Source: CAIWAH01 sp043755815
GTDB lineage: Bacteria > Verrucomicrobiota > Verrucomicrobiia > Limisphaerales > UBA9464
Assembly (NCBI GenBank): GCA_043755815.1
Contig: JAYUSF010000373.1
Location: forward strand, 1 to 9,398
DNA: 9,398 nt
Reading direction: 5' to 3'
Shown here: positions 1 through 5,432 of the stretch, piece by piece
How positions within the stretch are numbered: the first letter of the stretch is position 1
How the letters are laid out: each line of letters starts with the position of its first letter
Notes under the pieces: model-generated
Database searches by the model: none
The model's input: only the letters and a program-made list of their open reading frames with translations
Told to the model about the DNA's origin: nothing
Program-made: the position numbers and the translations under genes

Positions 1-549
1 GCGCTTTTCCTTCAAGTCGTGGAGTTGTCCAGCATCGGTCAGCCAGTCGTGGTGAAGCGAAAGCGGGGACATGTCCCCGCAGTCCAAAACCTGACGGTCA
101 TCCGGCCGTTCGTGGACGGTGAAGCCGTGTTCCAGGCCGCGGGCGTCGTTCACGAACCATTCGCTCAGCCCTGCGTCCCAGGCGTAGTCGAGGCGGGTTT
201 CGGCGAGGTCCGCCAGCGTGTTTGCGCTGCCGGTGGGCACGGTGTGTTCGCGGCCGGGAAAACCGTAAGCGGTGAGTTCCAGGCCCCATTGCCAGTCGGC
301 GCCGTCGGGCTGAACGAGGAAGCCCTGTCCGTCGAAACGCGTGCGCCAGCGCTGCCCGGGATTGCGTGCCTGATGGCCGCCCGCCGTCGCGGCGATGCGA
401 TGCCGGCCCGCATCGTAGGCCGCGCGAAGGCCGGACCATTCCGCATCGTCCAGGCCGGTGGGCGGTAGGGCGGCGGCGTGGGTAAAGAGCGACGACGCGC
501 TGGCCCAGAGCAGGGCGCCACAGCGGAGGAGTTTCCGGACGAGATTCAT
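1..549 (-). CDS. N-terminal part of a secreted protein (partial, runs off left edge)
   Basis: I read 183 codons from the ATG at 549-547 to the window edge with no stop. The first 27 or so residues look like a signal peptide: MNLVRKLLR, then a hydrophobic run (ALLWASASSLF), ending near THAAA. The mature part has tryptophan- and glycine-rich stretches such as WQWGLELTAYGFPG and LSEWFVNDARGLEHGFTV. I recall similar stretches at the N-terminus of large surface proteins with FG-GAP, Ig-like or other repeat modules in Verrucomicrobiota and related phyla, so the missing C-terminus probably holds such repeats; that part is inference. No convincing Shine-Dalgarno sequence precedes the ATG; the start rests on the signal peptide. 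After the GFTVHERPDDR stretch the reading frame runs through a perfect palindrome (63-80), and the residues beyond it (LHHDWLTDAGQLHDLKEKR) no longer look like the family as I remember it, so the gene may be broken there. Its function is unknown. Confidence 0.72.
   Translation of the reverse strand, partial: MNLVRKLLRCGALLWASASSLFTHAAALPPTGLDDAEWSGLRAAYDAGRHRIAATAGGHQARNPGQRWRTRFDGQGFLVQPDGADWQWGLELTAYGFPGREHTVPTGSANTLADLAETRLDYAWDAGLSEWFVNDARGLEHGFTVHERPDDRQVLDCGDMSPLSLHHDWLTDAGQLHDLKEKR
60..90. repeat. Palindromic element inside the left-edge gene
   Basis: Bases 63-80 (GCGGGGACATGTCCCCGC) are a perfect 18-base palindrome. Read on the minus strand the flanks are TTTTGGACT on one side and TTTC on the other. 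From memory, elements with a GTTTTGGA..GCGG core and a CCGCTTT end recur in verrucomicrobial genomes, both between and inside genes. Only one copy lies in this window, so its repeat nature cannot be shown here. In the host frame it encodes DCGDMSPLS. Confidence 0.55.
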
Positions 550-567
550 GGCGGGGTGACTACCCGA

Positions 568-597
568 AGAAAACGCCAAGACACCCCCGTGTGTCAA
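568..597 (-). promoter_or_regulatory. Possible sigma-70 promoter for the left-edge gene
   Basis: On the minus strand a perfect TTGACA (597-592) could be a -35 box. At 18 bases spacing lies TTTTCT (573-568), a poor -10 with three of six matches. It sits 19 bases upstream of the ATG at 549. The -35 overlaps the right arm of the GACAC/GTGTC inverted repeat at 580-595, which could be an operator. This rests on sequence matching only. Confidence 0.22.
580..595. repeat. Short inverted repeat overlapping a possible -35 box
   Basis: GACAC (580-584) pairs with GTGTC (591-595) around CCCCGT. It is short and could arise by chance, but it lies in the upstream region of the left-edge gene. Confidence 0.3.
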
Positions 598-640
598 AGC
601 TCGGCTGAACGCGCCAAGCTCCCGATTTGAAAGGGGAAGG

Positions 641-671
641 CGGGAAACAGGCAGGAATGCTCCTGTTCCCG
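641..671. repeat. Bulged inverted repeat
   Basis: CGGGAA (641-646) pairs with TTCCCG (666-671), and after a one-base bulge CAGG (648-651) pairs with CCTG (662-665), leaving a ten-base loop. An alternative inner stem CAGGA/TCCTG (652-656 with 661-665) around ATGC is also possible. The two inner stems exclude each other. Confidence 0.45.
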
Positions 672-716
672 CCCGCTGGCCTTTAAGATTCCGCCCCGGC
701 CCTGAACACCCACAGC

Positions 717-739
717 GCTGCCGGCGGGACGCCGGCAGC
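717..739. repeat. Perfect 10-bp stem with 3-base loop
   Basis: GCTGCCGGCG (717-726) and CGCCGGCAGC (730-739) are exact reverse complements around GGA. The stem is very stable. It has no T-run on either side, so it is not a standard intrinsic terminator. It resembles the REP-like palindromes between genes of GC-rich bacteria; only one copy is present here. Confidence 0.6.
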
Positions 740-787
740 ACTCTTCGAGACTCGGCCGCCAAATCGGCGGCGGGATGGAGAGGCCCT

Positions 788-804
788 GCGCCCGGATTGG
801 GCGC
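788..804 (-). terminator. Possible hairpin terminator of the small secreted-protein gene
   Basis: GCGCCC (788-793) pairs with GGGCGC (799-804) around a five-base loop, 22 bases beyond the stop codon of the 826-1251 gene. A second stem, GCCGCC/GGCGGC at 755-771, follows. Neither has a U-tract, so they may act only as 3' end stabilisers. Confidence 0.3.
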
Positions 805-825
805 CCACGAAGGAAGTGACCCCGG

Positions 826-1251
826 CTATTCGCGGCGATACTCGTCCAGCCGCGGTGATTCGTTGCGCTCCTTGTCCAGGTTCGAGGTCAGAAACAACGT
901 GGTGCCCGAAACCCGGAAGGCGGCGTGAAACTCCTCGTCGATGCTCTGGGTTTCACTCTCGGATTGGCCGCCCTTGATGTTCTTCAGGAGGAGCACCTTG
1001 ATGTTGCCGGCCGACTGGACCTGCGCCTCGCCTTCGGCATAGAGCCGCAGCGTCCCGTCCGCAGCCTGCAGGCGGAAGGTAAACTTCTTCTCCTTGAAAG
1101 ACACCTTCTGGACGACCTCCTGGCCGTCAGCGGTTTTGCGTTTCATCGACCATTTGCCGGCGAGGTCGGAATAGTCGTCCGCGAGCGCCAGGGAGCTGCT
1201 GGTCAGGACCAACAGGGCGGCGGCAAGGGTGGATTTGAGCGAAGAGATCAT
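826..1251 (-). CDS. Small secreted protein of unknown function
   Basis: The 141-residue product begins with a good signal peptide: MISSLKST, the hydrophobic run LAAALLVLTSSSLALA, with likely cleavage after ALA before DDYSD. The mature part of about 117 residues starts DLAGKWSMKRK. It continues as alternating charged and hydrophobic strands (VVQKVSFKEKKFTFRLQ, GTLRLYAEGEAQV, IKVLLLKNI), then a C-terminal pair (FHAAFRVSGTTLFLTSNL) and a highly charged tail. The opening 'L-x-G-K-W' plus continuous beta strands resembles lipocalin-like or TIGR03067-type secreted barrels. That is a fold guess, not a recognised family. There is no cysteine in the mature part and no lipobox, so it should be free in the periplasm or outside. 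The ATG at 1251 lacks a clear ribosome-binding site. The gene diverges from the dikinase-like gene and may form a unit with the left-edge gene, though the 276-base hairpin-filled gap argues against that. Confidence 0.78.
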   Translation of the reverse strand: MISSLKSTLAAALLVLTSSSLALADDYSDLAGKWSMKRKTADGQEVVQKVSFKEKKFTFRLQAADGTLRLYAEGEAQVQSAGNIKVLLLKNIKGGQSESETQSIDEEFHAAFRVSGTTLFLTSNLDKERNESPRLDEYRRE

Positions 1252-1637
1252 AGGAATACGGGATTAGGCGGAATCGCCGGGTAACGGTAGCGAACTGGTC
1301 CGGCGACGCACAAGCGGAGACCGTGAACTCGCGCAACCGCGGCCAGAGGTTCAGGCATTCCGGCGCATTCCCCCTTTCACCCGACACCCAGCCAGGGCGG
1401 AAATCCGTCCCCTGAAGTGCCCGCAAGCACCCCGGCGCGACGAGCGGTTACCACCTCAAGTGAGGTTGCCAACCTCCCGGTCAATTGAATGGGGGAATGG
1501 GGGCTCTGCCCAGACCCGTTCTTCCAGACCGGTTCGAGGGCGTGTCGAGCCGTGACCTTGGGATGGCGTTGAATCACTTCCGGATTCTCCCGCTGGCGGG
1601 TCGCTGGCAGCGTTGGGGCATGGCTTGGTTGATCCGA
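1252..1637. other. Divergent intergenic region
   Basis: This region lies between the divergent secreted-protein and dikinase-like genes and must hold both promoters. No convincing -35/-10 pair was found on either strand. It contains two overlapping, mutually exclusive small hairpins at 1453-1476 and a perfect tandem 8-mer GAATGGGG at 1487-1502. The plus-strand frame is open back to a TTG at 1485, but the 51 extra codons are proline-, arginine- and tryptophan-rich without a recognisable domain and lie ahead of the signal peptide, so I treat them as leader. Confidence 0.5.
1453..1476 (+). promoter_or_regulatory. Overlapping alternative hairpins in the dikinase leader
   Basis: ACCTCA (1453-1458) can pair with TGAGGT (1461-1466). 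GAGGTT (1462-1467) can instead pair with AACCTC (1471-1476). The two stems share 1462-1466 and cannot form together. They could be a protein-binding inverted repeat or a leader switch. The stems are short, so chance is a real alternative. Confidence 0.25.
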
Positions 1638-4600
1638 ATGAGACGACTTTTGAAACAGCCGACCCTGGTCAGGCAGATGTGCTGCCATCGCGCTTGGGCC
1701 GCGCTGTTGTTTTGGCTGGGCGCCAGTGGTGGTGCAACTGCCCAGGAGCCGTTGGCCCTGGTCGCCAATGTGGACCGTTCGGGCCGCGTCGTGTGCAACA
1801 GCGCCGGTCCGATCGGCACCGTCCAGAGCTTGGAACAGAGCCCGGACCTGCTGACATGGCGGGAATTCGCGCGGACCCATGGACGCTTCGTGGACCTGCC
1901 GCTGAGCATCCTGGCCCCGATTGACCGGGCCTTTTTCCGCGCGAGCGCCCGGCCAAAAACAGCGGAAGACGACTGGAAGAACCAGCTCCTGCTGCCGGAC
2001 GATCCATTCCTTTCGGGAGCCGGGGTGGAAGGCGCGGCCGGGACCCGTTGGGTGAAGTTCACCCTGCGGCTCGACCAACCCGGCCGGGTCTATTTCCAGG
2101 ACGGTGCCCGCTACCTTTTCCATTACCCGTTCGCGGTGAAGCGGCTCGCCGGCTTCGAGAACCTCACGCCGGACGCCTTTGACGAGATCTCGCTGCGGAC
2201 CATCGGCCAACAGTTGGTGCTGGGTGCGGTGGTGCTGCCGGCCGACCCGGCGGTCCCGGAGGTCGGGGTGCAGCTCGTGGGCCGGGAACCGTTTCCCGTC
2301 CAGCAGGTGGCGGCGTGGCTGGACCAAGTCCGCTCGGCGATCGCGTTGCCGGCCGGGTGGACGGTCTTCTATCTCCCGACGTTCGAGCAGGGCATCCTGT
2401 CCCCGGAAGACGCGCAGTTTCTTGCGGGCCGCGGTTTCCCCGTCAGCACGCCGGCCCGCTGGGTGCAAGGCGACGAGGTCTATAGCGTTGGCTGGGCGTA
2501 TGGCCGGCTGAGGTTTGTCCCGGGCGGAGAGATCGCCGCGGCCTATGGCACGGGCAAGCTGCGGCACTCCGACATCCTGCTCACCGATTCGGTGCCGGCG
2601 GAGATCCCCTTGGTGGCCGGCACCATCGCTTTGGATCCAGCGACGCCCAATTCCCATGTCGCCATCTTGTCGCAGTCGTTCGGAGTGCCGTTTGTGGCCG
2701 TGGCCGGCGCAGGGCGGCAGCAGCAACTGCGCGACTGGGAGGGACAAGAGTTGATCCTGCTCGCCGAAAAGACCGCCGCCGGCAGCACGGTGAAGACCCT
2801 CAACGTGCAGGGGTTGCTGACCGATTCACAGAGGGAGAAGCTGGTCCAGGCGAAGCAGGTGCCGGCCCTGCAGATCACGCCGTTCGCCCTCAAGGGAACC
2901 ATCAGCCTTCCGGTCCGGGACCTGACCCCGCAGGACATCCGCTTCGTCGGCGGCAAGGCGGCGAACTTCGGCGTCCTGATGCGCGCCATCCCGGACAGCG
3001 CCCCGGCCGACGTCCTCGCCTTCACCTTCGACCTGTGGAGCGCCTTCCTCGACCAAGTCCGGCCGGACGACCGGACCCTGCGGGCGGTGATCCGCGACCG
3101 GTTGGGCGCGCACACGTTTCCGCCGGACGCAGCCAAGGTGACGCAGGACCTCGCGGAGATCCGCGCGCTGATCCGGGACGGCTGCGATTTCACTCCGGCG
3201 CAGAAGGCGGCGATTCTCGGCTCGCTCAGTCCTTTCGGCACGGAAGTGAAGCTCCGCTTCCGCAGCTCCACCAACGTGGAGGACAGCGAGCAGTTCTCCG
3301 GCGCAGGCCTGTATGACAGCTACAGCGGCTGCCCGGCGGACGACCTTGACGGCGACACCACCGGACCGAGCCGCTGCGATCCCGACGAGACCGGCGAGCG
3401 CGGCGTGTTCCGGGCGTTGCGCCGGGTTTACGCGAGCTTCTACAACGACAACGCCTTCATCGAACGGCTGCGTCATCGGGTGGACGAAAACGCGGTCGGA
3501 ATGGCCGTGCTGGTCCATCCCTCATTCCCCGACGAGATCGAGCTCGCCAACGGCGTGGCGACGCTGCGCGTCACCCGGGCCGAACAGCCGACGCTCGCGA
3601 CGTATGCCGGTGAATTCGTGACCCAGCTCGGTGCCGCATCCGTGTCCAATCCGGCAGGGAACGCCCGGCCAGAAGTTGTCAGTGTCACACAGGCTGCGGG
3701 CGGCCAGCCGGAATTCAAAGTGGAACGGCGCTCGGGGCTGGTCCCGTTGGGCGGCACGGTGCTCCGGTGGCCGGACGAGTATCCGCAGTTGTTCCACCTG
3801 ACGGAAGCCGCGTCCCGCGAATATGCCCGCGCCCGACCGGAGCGCGATTCCTTCGTGCTCGACCTCGAATACAAGAAGATCGCGCCGGGGCGGTTGGTCG
3901 TGAAACAGATCCGCGAAGTTCCCGCCGCGTCGGCCGCAACGAACCCGCCGCCCTTTGTCCTCAACGACGCCGGCCGCTTCGTGGTTTTCCAACACCACGG
4001 CAAGGACCTCTATGCGAACCATCGGCTCAAGTCGGTCTGGCAGTTCCAGGCGCTGACTTTTGCCGGCGAGCCGAAGACCAACGGCTTCGACCACTTCGTC
4101 GAGGTCGCGTATCACGACGGCGCGGTCCTCCGCACCCATTCCGGGCGGATCAGCTCGTTCCCCAACGCGTCCATCGTCGTTTCCGGCAAGACGCTGGAAT
4201 ACCGCTGGACATGGCCGGACGGTTCCTTGCGGGGCAACTACCGACTGACCGCCACGTTTGAGCAGACCCTCAACCCCAGCCAACCGGCCCCGTTGAGCGC
4301 CGCGACGCTGGTCGAATTGGCCGCCAACTACGCGGTGCCGCAGGTCGCCTTCAATTTCGATGGCGCGCCTCTGGTCGTAACCTCCGAAAAGACGCGCTTG
4401 GTGCCCTTGGAGAAGATCATCGAAGGGCAGTTGGCCAGGAGCCTGTCTGCCCGCCACGGAGCCATCACCATCACAGGCGACTACACCCTGGCCTTCCTCA
4501 AGTTTGGCGTCGCGGGCATCGGGATCTTCGATGGCAAAAGCTTTCCGCTCGTGGCGTGGAAGCCCACGACGGTCACCGGCTTGACCAGCCGACCGCTCCG

Positions 4601-4835
4601 GCTCGTCGGCAATTTTTCCCGCAGCTACGATTCGATCCGGCACAACTTTTCGGAGACCTTCCTGTTCGAGCCGGGCCTCGAAGCCGGCCTTGATCCGGAC
4701 CTGCTCGCCGAACTGAGGGTGGCAAACATTAAGGCCATCCGCGTCCTGACTTCGGAGTTCGCTTTCCCCGGAAGTGCCTCCCAAACGCAGGTCCGATTCT
4801 GGGGTTTCGACGGCCGACTTCGGTCGCCGAACTGA
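1638..4835 (+). CDS. Exported dikinase-like protein: phosphohistidine segment then PPDK-type ATP-grasp
   Basis: Numbering is from the ATG at 1638 (1065 residues). Residues 1-35 form a signal peptide with the core WAALLFWLGASGG and cleavage at ATA|QEP. ATGs at 1620 and 1677 also keep it, and none has a strong ribosome-binding site. Residues 42-103 hold a beta module (SPDLLTWREF ... AFFRA). Around 300-360 is a segment like the mobile phosphohistidine domain of PEP synthase (VAGTIALDPATPNSHVAIL), with candidate His340. Residues 437-760 form the PPDK_N ATP-grasp: VGGKAANFG (Lys440), RSSTNVED (Arg542, Glu548), AGLYDS, VGMAVLVHPSFP, and a closing LDLEYK/KQIRE (Glu744, Gln757, Arg759). The C-terminal 300 residues are unrecognised and beta-rich. 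There is no PEP-binding barrel. His before ATP-grasp is the order of glucan-water dikinase, not PEP synthase. A likely reaction is transfer of the ATP beta-phosphate through His to an unknown acceptor; that is inference. Confidence 0.85.
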   Translation: MRRLLKQPTLVRQMCCHRAWAALLFWLGASGGATAQEPLALVANVDRSGRVVCNSAGPIGTVQSLEQSPDLLTWREFARTHGRFVDLPLSILAPIDRAFFRASARPKTAEDDWKNQLLLPDDPFLSGAGVEGAAGTRWVKFTLRLDQPGRVYFQDGARYLFHYPFAVKRLAGFENLTPDAFDEISLRTIGQQLVLGAVVLPADPAVPEVGVQLVGREPFPVQQVAAWLDQVRSAIALPAGWTVFYLPTFEQGILSPEDAQFLAGRGFPVSTPARWVQGDEVYSVGWAYGRLRFVPGGEIAAAYGTGKLRHSDILLTDSVPAEIPLVAGTIALDPATPNSHVAILSQSFGVPFVAVAGAGRQQQLRDWEGQELILLAEKTAAGSTVKTLNVQGLLTDSQREKLVQAKQVPALQITPFALKGTISLPVRDLTPQDIRFVGGKAANFGVLMRAIPDSAPADVLAFTFDLWSAFLDQVRPDDRTLRAVIRDRLGAHTFPPDAAKVTQDLAEIRALIRDGCDFTPAQKAAILGSLSPFGTEVKLRFRSSTNVEDSEQFSGAGLYDSYSGCPADDLDGDTTGPSRCDPDETGERGVFRALRRVYASFYNDNAFIERLRHRVDENAVGMAVLVHPSFPDEIELANGVATLRVTRAEQPTLATYAGEFVTQLGAASVSNPAGNARPEVVSVTQAAGGQPEFKVERRSGLVPLGGTVLRWPDEYPQLFHLTEAASREYARARPERDSFVLDLEYKKIAPGRLVVKQIREVPAASAATNPPPFVLNDAGRFVVFQHHGKDLYANHRLKSVWQFQALTFAGEPKTNGFDHFVEVAYHDGAVLRTHSGRISSFPNASIVVSGKTLEYRWTWPDGSLRGNYRLTATFEQTLNPSQPAPLSAATLVELAANYAVPQVAFNFDGAPLVVTSEKTRLVPLEKIIEGQLARSLSARHGAITITGDYTLAFLKFGVAGIGIFDGKSFPLVAWKPTTVTGLTSRPLRLVGNFSRSYDSIRHNFSETFLFEPGLEAGLDPDLLAELRVANIKAIRVLTSEFAFPGSASQTQVRFWGFDGRLRSPN

Positions 4836-4915
4836 CGCGTAGCGGCGACCGGGAAACGAAAGGTGAATTGAAGGTCGGAGCATCGGCAGGCACCCTGCGA
4901 AAAAATCGCTCTGTC

Positions 4916-5401
4916 ATGCCAACTCCCGCCCAACTCATCCAGCTCCACCCCGGCGAAGGCCCGGCTTATTCCGCGGTCGGCGACGTTTACCGCATCCTCG
5001 CCACCGGCGAACAGACCGGCGGCGTTTACACCTTGGCCGAGGCGCGCGTCCTGCCGGGCGGCGGACCGCCGCCGCACATCCATCACCGGGAAGACGAGTC
5101 CTTCTTCATCCTCGAGGGCGAGGTCACCTTTCAGCTCGGTGACCGGCGCGTCGTCGCCCCGGCCGGCTCCTTCATCCAGGGACCGCGGGGAATTCCCCAC
5201 GCCTTCAAAAACGAGGGCCAGGCGCCGGCCCGCATGCTCATCCAGGTCACGCCGGCGGGTTTCGAGCGGTTCCTTGCTGAATTCGCGACGCCCGTGCCGT
5301 CGTTCGCCTCGCCGCCGGCACCCGTCACGCCGGCGGACATCGGGAAGCTGCTCACGGTCGCACCCAAGTTCGGCATCGAGCTCTTGCCGCCACCGCACTA
5401 G
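4916..5401 (+). CDS. Cupin-domain protein, probably metal-binding
   Basis: This is a 161-residue, single-domain cupin without a signal peptide, so it should be cytosolic. The first cupin motif is seen at 50-70: GPPPHIHHREDESFFILEG, giving His54, His56 and Glu61 in the H-x-H-x4-E pattern. The second is GSFIQGPRGIPHAFKN at 84-99, giving His95. All four usual metal ligands are present, so binding of Fe, Mn or another divalent metal is likely. The segment YTLAEARVLPGGGPPPH and the lone domain resemble small cupins often described as quercetin-dioxygenase-like, but the substrate cannot be told. The tail (about 120-161) is proline-rich and outside the barrel. I chose the ATG at 4916 because the family usually begins close to this point. 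A TTG at 4868 is in frame and follows AAAGGTG, but at too short a distance. The gene begins 80 bases after the dikinase-like gene and ends 31 bases before the protease gene. Confidence 0.88.
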   Translation: MPTPAQLIQLHPGEGPAYSAVGDVYRILATGEQTGGVYTLAEARVLPGGGPPPHIHHREDESFFILEGEVTFQLGDRRVVAPAGSFIQGPRGIPHAFKNEGQAPARMLIQVTPAGFERFLAEFATPVPSFASPPAPVTPADIGKLLTVAPKFGIELLPPPH

Positions 5402-5432
5402 CCCGCTGAACGTGCTGACCCGAACCCAACCA

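Larger units (their letters stand above)
550..825. other. Non-coding gap with a cluster of inverted repeats
   Basis: This 276-base gap separates two minus-strand genes and contains no credible gene. It holds inverted repeats at 580-595, 641-671, 717-739, 755-771 and 788-804. The three rightmost lie directly downstream of the small secreted-protein gene and may end its transcript. The leftmost sits in the likely promoter region of the left-edge gene. Confidence 0.6.

Noticed and set aside
1127..1426. Minus-strand frame covering the upstream region of the small secreted protein
   Set aside because: It overlaps the signal-peptide region of a better-supported gene in another frame and has no recognisable feature.
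1485..1637. TTG at 1485 as the start of the dikinase-like gene
   Set aside because: It would put 51 residues ahead of the signal peptide and block export. A start at 1620, 1638 or 1677 gives a normal signal peptide.
1377..2747. Long minus-strand open frame opposite the dikinase-like gene
   Set aside because: It runs antisense to a gene with clear domains, is rich in Arg, Gly, Pro and His, and has no motif. Such frames are expected in GC-rich DNA.
3522..4883. Long minus-strand open frame opposite the dikinase 3' half
   Set aside because: It is a shadow of the coding strand with no signal, domain or plausible start context.
4868..4915. TTG start for the cupin gene
   Set aside because: A Shine-Dalgarno-like AAAGGTG is present, but only about two bases away, and the added 16 residues are not part of the cupin fold. 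It is not fully excluded.
5139..5432. Earlier in-frame start for the protease-TPR gene
   Set aside because: It would overlap most of the cupin gene in another frame and bury the lipoprotein signal; the added residues are Arg/Ser/Pro-rich shadow sequence.
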